A stretch of DNA of 62,265 nt from a virus. Below, piece after piece: positions 6,684-14,091 of this stretch (position 1 is the first letter of the stretch; every line of letters starts with the position of its first letter). The stretch is taken from positions 1-62,265 of IMG/VR virus record IMGVR_UViG_3300042291_000296; one strand, written 5' to 3'. The notes under the pieces were generated by a model. That model was not told where the DNA came from and did no database searches. It saw only the letters and a program-made list of their open reading frames with translations. A program made the position numbers and the translations under genes.

Positions 6684-8179
6684 TGCAGGTAGTCGATGCG
6701 AATGGCAACATGTATGGTGACGACAATTTAGAGATAAATGACGTAAACGGTAAGCCTAAGACTACGGGTGGAGGAGGAGGTGGGGGTGTTACGTCAGTAG
6801 GCACAACTGGATTAATATCAGGCGGGCCAATTACAACTACAGGAACCATTAGTACATCTATGAATACCAATAAACTTGTTGGTAGAAGCACAGCAGGGCC
6901 AGGTATAATGGAGGAGATAACTGTTGGTAGTGGACTAACGTTATCATCTGGTACATTAAATAATACCGCAACACCTACACCACTTGGGTATTATGGAGCA
7001 TGGCAAGATGATATAACTCAAACTGCTGCTGCTAGTAATACAGGATATGCAATGATTTATAGAGTTACTGATATTACTCCTAGTGGTATATCAATTGTTA
7101 ATAATGGCAGTGGAAATCCTACAAGAATAACATTCGCAAATACAGGTATATATAACATTCAATTCTCTTCACAATTTCAAAACCTAGCTAATTCTCCACA
7201 AGATGTAACTATATGGTTAAGAAAAAATGGTACTGATGTAGTAGGTAGTTCAGGAGTTGTAGGAATGGAGGCTAGAAAAAATCCAGGAGATCCATATCAC
7301 ACAATAGTAGGTTGGAATTATGTATTAAGTGTAGTTGCAGGAGAGTACTATGAATTAGTATGGAGTACAACAGACCATATACACGTAGAAATGCACTCTT
7401 ATGCAGCAGGTTCTCCTCCTCCATCAGCAGCATCAGTTATTTTAACTGTTACACAACAGAGTGGTATAATGGCAGGTACGGGCATTACTGCACTTAATAG
7501 TTTAACTGGAGCTGCTCAAACATTTGGTAACGACACGAATGTTACTATGGTATCATCTGGAACTACTCATGCAATTACATGGGCTGGTACACTAGCAGAT
7601 AGCAGGATAGCTAGTGCATCAACTTGGAATGCTAAACAAAATGCTTTAGTTAGTGGCACAAACATTAAAACAATTAACTCTACCTCATTATTAGGTAGTG
7701 GTGATATTGCTATATCATCTAGTCCTTATACTACAGTAGGCAATGCTACAGGAACATTAGTAAACAACTCGACCACCAATACTATTAGTGCGTCTATCCT
7801 TATTCCTGCTAATACCTTAGTACCTACAAAAGTACTACAGCTAAGGTCTCAAGTTCGTAAGATAGGAGGCGCAGGTACAACTAACGTAAGATTCTACATT
7901 AACACAATTAATAGTTTAGTGGGTGCTACTCAGATAGCTCAAGGTTTAAATATGACAGGCTCAGGGCTTATGCAAAGAGTAGGAAGAGATATCTATATCA
8001 CTAATAACAGCATTCAATGCTACTCACCTTTTAACGGTCTTGCAACCGACTTAAATAGTGGCCCTATGACTAACGTAGCTTATGTACTTGCTACACCTTA
8101 CTACCTTATAGCAGCAATACAATGCTCTACTCTATTAGACGATGGTACAATAACAAGGCTCAATCTAATGACCTACTAA
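6683..8179 (+). CDS. Tail fibre-like protein with C1q-like region (498 aa)
   Basis: The N-terminus contains a seven-glycine run followed by repeats common in phage fibres (SVGTTGLISGGPITTTGTI; NKLVGRSTAGPGIMEEITVGSGLTL). Residues about 105-255 (GYYGAWQDDITQ... FANTGIYNIQFSSQFQNLA...DVTIWLRKNG) resemble a C1q/TNF-like trimeric beta-jelly domain, usually a receptor-binding tip. A further fibre repeat and a beta-rich C-terminus follow. It is likely a host-recognition protein. The previous gene is coupled through TAATG. Confidence 0.8.
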   Translation: MQVVDANGNMYGDDNLEINDVNGKPKTTGGGGGGGVTSVGTTGLISGGPITTTGTISTSMNTNKLVGRSTAGPGIMEEITVGSGLTLSSGTLNNTATPTPLGYYGAWQDDITQTAAASNTGYAMIYRVTDITPSGISIVNNGSGNPTRITFANTGIYNIQFSSQFQNLANSPQDVTIWLRKNGTDVVGSSGVVGMEARKNPGDPYHTIVGWNYVLSVVAGEYYELVWSTTDHIHVEMHSYAAGSPPPSAASVILTVTQQSGIMAGTGITALNSLTGAAQTFGNDTNVTMVSSGTTHAITWAGTLADSRIASASTWNAKQNALVSGTNIKTINSTSLLGSGDIAISSSPYTTVGNATGTLVNNSTTNTISASILIPANTLVPTKVLQLRSQVRKIGGAGTTNVRFYINTINSLVGATQIAQGLNMTGSGLMQRVGRDIYITNNSIQCYSPFNGLATDLNSGPMTNVAYVLATPYYLIAAIQCSTLLDDGTITRLNLMTY

Positions 8180-8208
8180 GACGGCATTAAATGTGATTAT
8201 TTTTTTCA

Positions 8209-8216
8209 TATCTTTG
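8209..8216 (+). promoter_or_regulatory. Lysis cassette promoter box (TATCTTTG)
   Basis: This is an exact TAnnTTTG box ending 5 nt before the ATG at 8222, implying a leaderless or nearly leaderless transcript for the spanin-holin-enzyme cassette. Confidence 0.6.
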
Positions 8217-8221
8217 TATCT

Positions 8222-8710
8222 ATGAAATACTTACCAATATTACTTATATTATTTTCATCTTGCTCTCTTGAAAAGAGGCTTGCTAAGTACTGTCCTTTGT
8301 GTGTTCAGAAAGACAGCACTGTGACGGTAATACAAGTTAAGGACACTACAATAACTATACCTGGAGAAACTATTTTTTTACAAGATACTTTATACTGTGA
8401 TTCTCTTGGTAATGTTATATCTAAACTAGCAGGAGATTTAAGAGACAAGGACGGTAAGTTGGTAAGTTTGCAAACTAAACTTCAAAACAATGTGTACTAC
8501 ACAAAGGCTAAAGTTGAAACTATATATAAAACAATCAAGGGTAATGATATATACCATACCAATACCATAACTAAAACACTTAAACCACAAAAGATTAAGT
8601 ATATTCCTGGTTGGATAAATTTCTTAGCTTGGTTTGGTGGTATATGGTTTATTTTAATAATCCTGTATATTATTTATAGAATAATAAAGGCACAATTACT
8701 AATTTTATGA
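8222..8710 (+). CDS. Candidate unimolecular spanin (lipoprotein with C-terminal TM)
   Basis: The 162-aa protein begins with a short signal sequence ending LFSSC (Cys14), a loose lipobox. It continues through a periplasmic region that is partly helical (LAGDLRDKDGKLVSLQTKLQ), and ends with a strong membrane segment at about 131-157 (WINFLAWFGGIWFILIILY). An N-terminal lipid anchor plus a C-terminal membrane anchor is the topology of u-spanins, which fuse inner and outer membranes in the last step of lysis. The gene overlaps the holin gene by 4 nt (ATGA). The -3 lipobox residue is Phe rather than Leu, so lipidation is likely but not certain. Confidence 0.7.
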   Translation: MKYLPILLILFSSCSLEKRLAKYCPLCVQKDSTVTVIQVKDTTITIPGETIFLQDTLYCDSLGNVISKLAGDLRDKDGKLVSLQTKLQNNVYYTKAKVETIYKTIKGNDIYHTNTITKTLKPQKIKYIPGWINFLAWFGGIWFILIILYIIYRIIKAQLLIL

Positions 8711-9168
8711 AAGCACAGTTAGCCATCTTATTATTATCTATACAAAAATCATCATTTAAATTGTTAGCAGTAATATCAACTTTTTTCATGCCAATATCAG
8801 GAATATTATTTCTAATTGCTTTTGCCATCTTAGTAGATACTATAACGGGTATATGGAAGTCTAGAAAGCTAAAAATACCTATTACCTCTAGAGGGCTTAG
8901 TGCTATTATATCAAAGTTATTTTTATATGAGGTAGCAGTTATTTTGACATACATGATCGATAAATTTATACTCAATGACATCATCTTGACATTTTTTAGT
9001 GTTCCGTTAATGCTCACAAAGCTCCTTGCATTAGTGCTATTAAGTATCGAAGTGATCTCTACCTCGGAGAATTATGAGGCAGTCCGTGGAATAAATATAT
9101 GGTCTAGCCTAAAGAATTTGCTACAACGTTCAAGAGAAATTAAACAAGACATAGATACAATAAAATAA
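8707..9168 (+). CDS. Phage holin (Phage_holin_4-like)
   Basis: The 153-aa protein has three to four membrane segments (about 15-45, 70-92, 95-120). The region FAILVDTITGIWKSRKLKIPITSRGLSAIISKL matches the pattern of the Phage_holin_4 family: an acidic DxxTG after the second helix and a basic stretch before SxxL. The C-terminal tail is cytoplasmic and charged. It should form the inner-membrane lesion that times lysis. It lies between the spanin candidate (ATGA overlap) and a small membrane gene. Confidence 0.8.
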   Translation: MKAQLAILLLSIQKSSFKLLAVISTFFMPISGILFLIAFAILVDTITGIWKSRKLKIPITSRGLSAIISKLFLYEVAVILTYMIDKFILNDIILTFFSVPLMLTKLLALVLLSIEVISTSENYEAVRGINIWSSLKNLLQRSREIKQDIDTIK

Positions 9169-9169
9169 T

Positions 9170-9304
9170 ATGAAATACGCTGCATACATACTAGCTGTCT
9201 TTAGTATCCTGATGATATTCGAGCACTTTTTATTAAAAAAAGAAATTAAATTTTTGAAAGATGAATTATACAAGGGAACAGATCGAGATAGCGGTCAAGA
9301 GTAA
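9170..9304 (+). CDS. Small single-TM protein of the lysis cassette (44 aa)
   Basis: It starts two bases after the holin stop and overlaps the next gene by 44 nt. It encodes MKYAAYILAVFSILMIFEHF followed by a charged KKEIKFLKDELYK helix, one membrane segment and a short cytoplasmic or periplasmic coil. Its position suggests a holin modulator or second spanin part, but neither is shown. Confidence 0.55.
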   Translation: MKYAAYILAVFSILMIFEHFLLKKEIKFLKDELYKGTDRDSGQE

Positions 9305-9860
9305 GGGTGGCGTTTGGTTTGCTAGTGCTAAAGACTACGATGTAAATGTTGTAGGGGTGCGCAACCTGAAGTCAGGTAAAAAGGTCACCAACGAGTTTGA
9401 TGACACGTTAACCTTATCGTATAAAATCAACGGTGTTTGGCAGTACCATGAGTGGAAAATCACGACTGACCCAGGCAAAAAACCAACCGAAGTATTGAGG
9501 CATCCAAAGGGAGTGGCTAGACTAAAGCCAGGTCAGTACAGAGGTGTTTATGCTGTAAGTATGCACAACGGTAAGTATGAGGCTCTATGTCAACGATTAG
9601 GCAATGTCACGGTATATAGGGACAATAACAAGGACACTGTATATGATGAGAAGGTGACAGAGACAGGTGCTTTTGGTATCAACATCCATCGATCATCTAT
9701 ATACAAAGACCCTACTTACGTGGACTACTTTTCAGAGGGCTGTCAAGTATTTCGATACAACTCAAATTTTATCGAGTTCATGAAGATTATAAACAAGGCT
9801 AAGTCAGCATTTGGTAATAAGTTTACCTATACATTAATTGAATCAACAGATATTAAATAA
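9261..9860 (+). CDS. Candidate endolysin with L,D-transpeptidase-like motif (199 aa)
   Basis: The C-terminal half reads INIHRS...YFSEGCQVF (His143, Ser158, Gly160, Cys161), matching the order of the YkuD catalytic signature: His, then SxGC about 15 residues later. YkuD enzymes act on peptidoglycan stem peptides; some family members cleave rather than form bonds. Its place right after spanin and holin genes, with no lysozyme or amidase elsewhere in the window, makes it the best endolysin candidate. There is no signal peptide, so export would depend on the holin. The N-terminal 80 residues are unassigned. The assignment rests on motif and context only. Confidence 0.6.
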   Translation: MNYTREQIEIAVKSKGGVWFASAKDYDVNVVGVRNLKSGKKVTNEFDDTLTLSYKINGVWQYHEWKITTDPGKKPTEVLRHPKGVARLKPGQYRGVYAVSMHNGKYEALCQRLGNVTVYRDNNKDTVYDEKVTETGAFGINIHRSSIYKDPTYVDYFSEGCQVFRYNSNFIEFMKIINKAKSAFGNKFTYTLIESTDIK

Positions 9861-9877
9861 TTTTAAATATATGTTTT

Positions 9878-10030
9878 ATGAGATTTATAAATAATTGGCC
9901 AATGAATGTGTTTGGAATTTTTTATTTTAGATTGGTATTAGGACCCATTAAGTTTATATCTTTAGATATAGATATTTATAGAAAATTTTATTCATTTACT
10001 TTTCTTAACTTTACAGTTAGAAACAGATGA
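9878..10030 (+). CDS. Hypothetical small hydrophobic protein (50 aa)
   Basis: The frame opens 17 nt after the previous stop and encodes an aromatic, partly hydrophobic peptide (MRFINNWPMNVFGIFYFRLVLGP at the start, written here only in part: FGIFYFRLVLG). It ends with ATGA shared with the next gene, which supports real translation. It may be membrane-associated. No family is recognised with confidence. Confidence 0.5.
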   Translation: MRFINNWPMNVFGIFYFRLVLGPIKFISLDIDIYRKFYSFTFLNFTVRNR

Positions 10031-10161
10031 AGAAACAATCAGAGGTTAGGACAATGGTGAAAAGGTTTATTAGTAGACCTGGAATTCACGCTAAAACAAA
10101 GACATCTAAGATGAAGTCATCTAAGAACTATAAGAAACAATATAAAGGTCAAGGAAAATGA
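10027..10161 (+). CDS. Small basic phage protein (44 aa)
   Basis: The protein is rich in Lys, with the string RPGIHAKTKTSKMKSSKNY and ending KGQGK. Very similar short basic proteins (GIHAKTKTSK...KNYKK..RGQG) are, from memory, common among Bacteroidota phages. ATGA overlaps exist at both ends (with 9878-10030 and with 10158), indicating a translationally coupled chain. The function is unknown. Confidence 0.7.
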   Translation: MKKQSEVRTMVKRFISRPGIHAKTKTSKMKSSKNYKKQYKGQGK

Positions 10162-10565
10162 AAGTACAAAACTATAGCATAGTTGCTCCAAGTATAAACG
10201 ACACTGTCTTTGGTACAGCAAATGGCGACACGGTCAATTTTAATGTCCAAAGCCTTTTAGCGTTAAATTCAGTTCCATTGATAAACTCTACTGCAACCTT
10301 AACTGCGGCTACTATATCAAGCACAAACACATACTTTACATCAGCGACTCCTGGGGCTAATTTTGCAATAACAATGCCAACGGCTAGCTCATCAATCAAC
10401 GGTGCTAAGTACGTTATTATGTCTACAGCTACACGTCTAGTTACAACATGGATCACTCCTGGAGCAGTAGGTATATTAGGTATAGCACCTCCTACATTGT
10501 CAGCAAATACACCTATTTGTCTTCAGTACGACAATGCTACTACTGCATGGTATATATCTATGTAA
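10158..10565 (+). CDS. Hypothetical beta-rich virion or fibre protein (135 aa)
   Basis: The protein is Ser/Thr/Ala-rich with repeated short beta segments (ATLTAATISSTNTYFTSATPGANFAITMP), ending with CLQYDNATTAWYISM, a phrase typical of fibre and decoration proteins of Bacteroidota phages. It lacks charged helices. It starts within the stop of the preceding small basic gene. Confidence 0.65.
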   Translation: MKVQNYSIVAPSINDTVFGTANGDTVNFNVQSLLALNSVPLINSTATLTAATISSTNTYFTSATPGANFAITMPTASSSINGAKYVIMSTATRLVTTWITPGAVGILGIAPPTLSANTPICLQYDNATTAWYISM

Positions 10566-10576
10566 CGAATTTTTAC

Positions 10577-10584
10577 TATATTTG
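10577..10584 (+). promoter_or_regulatory. Promoter box (TATATTTG) with duplicated leader
   Basis: An exact TAnnTTTG box is followed by a leader to the ATG at 10606. The 29 nt from the box's TTTG through ATGG (10581-10609) recur identically at 16554-16582 before the scaffold gene. Confidence 0.65.
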
Positions 10585-10605
10585 TAACAAATTAAATTAA
10601 ATAAA

Positions 10606-10851
10606 ATGGAAGATAAAAAAATCTCAGACGAAGAGTTAGATAAACTTAGGTCTTTAAACCAGTCTTACAAGGACTTAAAATTTCAAATAGCTGACATCGA
10701 GGTAACATTCTCTCGTTTAAAGAGTCAGAAAATCTCTACTATCGCTAATCTAGAAACATCTGCGTATGATCTTTCATCTTTTCAGGATGAACTGATTGCA
10801 AAGTACGGTGCAGATATCAAGATTAATCTTCAAACAGGTGAATATAATTAG
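10606..10851 (+). CDS. Small coiled-coil phage protein (81 aa)
   Basis: The protein is almost entirely helical, with heptad hydrophobics (LRSLNQSYKDLKFQIADIEV) and an ending KYGADIKINLQTGEYN. Proteins with this coiled coil plus a YG..INL.TGE tail are frequent just upstream of the terminase in Bacteroidota phages. The role is unknown. The next gene begins at an internal GTG 14 nt before its stop. Confidence 0.75.
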   Translation: MEDKKISDEELDKLRSLNQSYKDLKFQIADIEVTFSRLKSQKISTIANLETSAYDLSSFQDELIAKYGADIKINLQTGEYN

Positions 10852-11059
10852 AAAAATATCTATAGGTCCAGACTACATGAAGTGCATGCACTACGTGGTT
10901 GGGCAGGAGGTCTTAGATAGGACGTATAGAATTGAGTCTATACTTTCAGAAAAGGACGGGTCTATATGTATATGGATAATTAAGGATGGAGAGATAATAA
11001 AATGGAAGCAGTTCTCTAGTACAATGCCAATTTCAATAGAATTTAAAATTGATTTTTAA
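10838..11059 (+). CDS. Small conserved phage protein (73 aa)
   Basis: I choose the GTG at 10838, giving MNIIRKISIGPDYMKCMHYVVG; this recovers the RKISIGPDY motif I associate with the family. ATG 10877 would remove it, and ATG 10796 would overlap the previous gene by 56 nt. The rest is beta-rich (YRIESILSEKDGSICIWIIKDGEIIKWKQF), with an acid-poor end. It shares the A of its stop with the next ATG (TAATG). The function is unknown. Confidence 0.7.
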   Translation: MNIIRKISIGPDYMKCMHYVVGQEVLDRTYRIESILSEKDGSICIWIIKDGEIIKWKQFSSTMPISIEFKIDF

Positions 11060-11619
11060 TGAAGTCACCCTACTGTTTTATCATCAAGCCATTTGATGGG
11101 AGACGGTATGACAACTTAAGGACGTATGGTGACATAAGCTTCATCATAAGTTCTTCTCAAGACGATCATACTGTGTCTAATAGATTCGCTATAGTTGAGT
11201 CTGTGCCTATATACTATGACGGACCTGTACTACCAGGAGACCTAGTAGTTGTTCACCATAACGTGTTTAAGTTTTACCATGACATGAAGGGCAGACAGAA
11301 GTCTAGCTGGCACCATCTTATTGATGACTATTTTATTATTGAGCCAGAACAGATGTACTTATATAAGCGAGGCACTGAAGACTGGAAGGCTACACCACCA
11401 TTTCTATTTATAAAGCCAATCGACTCTGAGGATAAGATGTTTACAAATCTAGGCAGGTTTGAAGAACTTTGGGGTGAGATAGTATACAAGAACGATGACT
11501 TCACTTCGGCAGAGGTGGGGGATGTGGTGTCATTCACACCAGAGAGCGAGTACGAATTCAAGATAGATGGAGAGGTTCTTTACAGGATGTTTAATAAGAA
11601 CATATGTCTAAAAAAATAG
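11059..11619 (+). CDS. Tandem GroES-like beta-barrel protein (186 aa)
   Basis: Two half-proteins look alike. Residues 1-100 have CFIIKPFD..., then FAIVESVPIYYDGPVLPGDLVVVHHN, and DYFIIEPEQMYLY. Residues 110-186 have PFLFIKPIDS..., then WGEIVYKNDDFTSAEVGDVVSFTPESEYEFKIDGEVLYRM and ICLKK. This is the GroES strand order (V.KP...G.VV....V..GD.V.F.....F.IDG..Y.....I) twice. It may be a fused co-chaperonin partner for the phage or host GroEL, or a structural barrel without chaperone function; no clear mobile loop is visible. It is coupled at both ends to its neighbours. Confidence 0.6.
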   Translation: MKSPYCFIIKPFDGRRYDNLRTYGDISFIISSSQDDHTVSNRFAIVESVPIYYDGPVLPGDLVVVHHNVFKFYHDMKGRQKSSWHHLIDDYFIIEPEQMYLYKRGTEDWKATPPFLFIKPIDSEDKMFTNLGRFEELWGEIVYKNDDFTSAEVGDVVSFTPESEYEFKIDGEVLYRMFNKNICLKK

Positions 11620-11879
11620 AGATACTAGAGGCTGGTAAGGCGGCAATTGATGAGCTTATAAAGGTGCTTAAGTCTCCTATAATAACTCACGCTGAGGACG
11701 ATCTATCGGCAGATAAGTTGAAGAATGCTGCTGCGTCAAAGAGGTTAGCATTTGAGGATGCACTGTCTATGTTGTATAAGATAGAGGAGGAGGAGAACAG
11801 AGAGAATGACGTTCCAGTAAAGGACATAAGCATGCAGGGGTTTGCCGAGGGAAGGGCTAAGATAAAGAATGGAAAATAG
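11604..11879 (+). CDS. Helical protein before TerL, possible small terminase (91 aa)
   Basis: The 91-aa acidic helical protein (KLKNAAASKRLAFEDALSMLYKIEEEEN) lies directly upstream of the large terminase gene and overlaps it by 11 nt, the usual place of a small terminase subunit. I see no DNA-binding helix-turn-helix, so the assignment is by position only. Confidence 0.55.
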   Translation: MSKKIEILEAGKAAIDELIKVLKSPIITHAEDDLSADKLKNAAASKRLAFEDALSMLYKIEEEENRENDVPVKDISMQGFAEGRAKIKNGK

Positions 11880-14091
11880 ACTATATAGTATAATCACAGA
11901 CTGCATCCCAAAGGGTGTAGTATCTACAAAGAACAAGTTCAAGACTTGGGCTTACGGATACAATAGTGACTACGATGTAATAGTTATATCTAAGGATGGT
12001 ACCATAGGTGAAATATATGAAGTAAACAGCATAAGGATTGCACTACCACCAGCACCAGCAGAAGTTGATGACAAAAATAATAGATGGTCCCCACACGAGT
12101 ACGACAAAGACTTATTAAGAATAAAGACAATATTTGACTGGAATAGGAGAGATAATAAATTTAAGTCTCAGTACATAGACTATATAGAGAGAGAGTTTGA
12201 CAGACGTGATTCTGGGTATTGGTTTATGAACAACAACAAGAAGACATACATAACGGGTACACACTACATGTACCTACAGTGGACAAAGATAGATGTAGGT
12301 CTGCCAGACTTTCGTGAATCAAACAGGATATTTTACATATTTTGGGAGGCTTGCAAGGCTGACGATAGGGCGTTTGGTATATGCTACTTAAAGAATAGAC
12401 GTTCTGGATTTTCATTCATGTCTTCTGGAGAGGTGTGCAATACTGGCACGATTGTTCGTGACTCTAGGATAGGCATACTATCTAAAACTGGTAATGATGC
12501 CAAGAAGATGTTTACCGATAAGGTGGTCCCAATAGTTAGAAACTATCCGTTCTTCTTTAAGCCTGTGCAGGATGGTATGGACAACCCAAAGACAGAGCTA
12601 TCATTTAGAGTTCCAGCCAGCAAAATTACAAGAAAAAATATTGACGAGGAGAAGAACAACGACATTGACGGACTAGACACTACTATTGACTGGAAGAATA
12701 CAGCTGACAATAGCTATGACGGTGAAAAGTTACTGCTGCTTGTTCATGACGAATCTGGCAAGTGGCTTAAGCCTGAAAATATTTTAAATAACTGGCGAGT
12801 TACCAAGACGTGTCTACGATTGGGTAGCAGAATTATAGGCAAGTGTATGATGGGTTCAACGTCTAACGCACTTTCTAAGGGTGGTGATAACTTCAAGAAA
12901 CTTTATAACGATAGCGACCCTAAAAATAGATCTGCAAATGGTCAAACAAAGAGCGGTCTGTACTCATTATTCATTCCAATGGAGTGGAACTATGAGGGCT
13001 ATATTGATGAATTTGGATGGCCTGTACTGGAAGATCCATCTAAGGCAGTAGTAGGAATAGACGGAAACAAGATACAAAATAGCGTTATAACATATTGGAA
13101 CAACGAGGTGTCATCATTGAAGTCTGACGCTGACGCACTAAATGAATTTTATAGACAATTTCCTAGAACGGAGTCTCATGCTTTTAGAGATGAGTCCAAG
13201 CAGTCTATCTTCAATTTGACTAAGATATATCAACAGATAGACTACAATGACTCTTTGATAAAGGAGAGATTCCTTACTAGGGGGTACTTCCACTGGTTAA
13301 ATGGTGAGAAAGATTCAAAGGTGGTGTGGACTCCAGATCCAAAGGGACGATTCAATGTATCTTGGGTACCAGAGGTATCTCTAAGAAATAATGTGATAAC
13401 TAGGAACGGTAAGAAATACCCAGGCAATGAGGGTATGGGGGCATTTGGGTGTGACCCATACGACATATCTGGAGTAGTTGGTGGTGGTGGATCTAATGGT
13501 GCACTTCACGGTATGACAAAGTTTCATATGAATAATGGTCCGACTAACGAATTCTTTTTAGAGTATGTTGCCAGACCACAAACAGCAGAGATATTCTTTG
13601 AGGATGTCTTAATGGCTTGTATTTTTTATGGCATGCCCATACTGGCAGAAAATAATAAGGCTAGACTATTGTATCATTTTAAGAATAGGGGATACAGGGG
13701 ATACTCAATGAACAGGCCAGATAAACACCTTAACAAGCTATCTAAGACAGAGTTAGAGATAGGTGGGATACCCAACTCATCTGAGGACGTAAAGCAGGCT
13801 CACGCATCATCTATTGAGTCTTATATTGAGGAGTATGTTGGACTAGATACAGAGGGTACGTATAGAGATTCGAGCAATATGGGGTCTATGTATTTTACAA
13901 GAACACTTGAGGATTGGGCAAGATTTGATGTTAATAATAGAACTAATTTTGATGCATCAATTAGCTCTGGTTTAGCCATAATGGCGACACGAAGGTATAT
14001 GTTTGTGCCAGAGTCTAAAGAATCAAAAATAAGTATTAAATTTGTAACATACGATAATCGTGGAACAAGAAGCGAAATTATAAAAAAATAA
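11869..14091 (+). CDS. terL: Terminase large subunit
   Basis: This 740-aa packaging ATPase-nuclease has a degenerate Walker A in CYLKNRRSGFSFMSS (about 172-186), Walker B plus the catalytic acid in LLLLVHDESGKW (D295/E296) and a motif III MGSTS (about 328). The C-terminal RNase H-like nuclease starts at FGCDPYDISG (Asp near 528) and continues with FYGMPILAENNKARLLYHFKNRGY. It should translocate DNA into the prohead with the portal encoded next. The stop overlaps the portal ATG (TAATG). The length and Walker A form fit crAss-like or related podophage terminases of Bacteroidota. Confidence 0.9.
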   Translation: MENRLYSIITDCIPKGVVSTKNKFKTWAYGYNSDYDVIVISKDGTIGEIYEVNSIRIALPPAPAEVDDKNNRWSPHEYDKDLLRIKTIFDWNRRDNKFKSQYIDYIEREFDRRDSGYWFMNNNKKTYITGTHYMYLQWTKIDVGLPDFRESNRIFYIFWEACKADDRAFGICYLKNRRSGFSFMSSGEVCNTGTIVRDSRIGILSKTGNDAKKMFTDKVVPIVRNYPFFFKPVQDGMDNPKTELSFRVPASKITRKNIDEEKNNDIDGLDTTIDWKNTADNSYDGEKLLLLVHDESGKWLKPENILNNWRVTKTCLRLGSRIIGKCMMGSTSNALSKGGDNFKKLYNDSDPKNRSANGQTKSGLYSLFIPMEWNYEGYIDEFGWPVLEDPSKAVVGIDGNKIQNSVITYWNNEVSSLKSDADALNEFYRQFPRTESHAFRDESKQSIFNLTKIYQQIDYNDSLIKERFLTRGYFHWLNGEKDSKVVWTPDPKGRFNVSWVPEVSLRNNVITRNGKKYPGNEGMGAFGCDPYDISGVVGGGGSNGALHGMTKFHMNNGPTNEFFLEYVARPQTAEIFFEDVLMACIFYGMPILAENNKARLLYHFKNRGYRGYSMNRPDKHLNKLSKTELEIGGIPNSSEDVKQAHASSIESYIEEYVGLDTEGTYRDSSNMGSMYFTRTLEDWARFDVNNRTNFDASISSGLAIMATRRYMFVPESKESKISIKFVTYDNRGTRSEIIKK

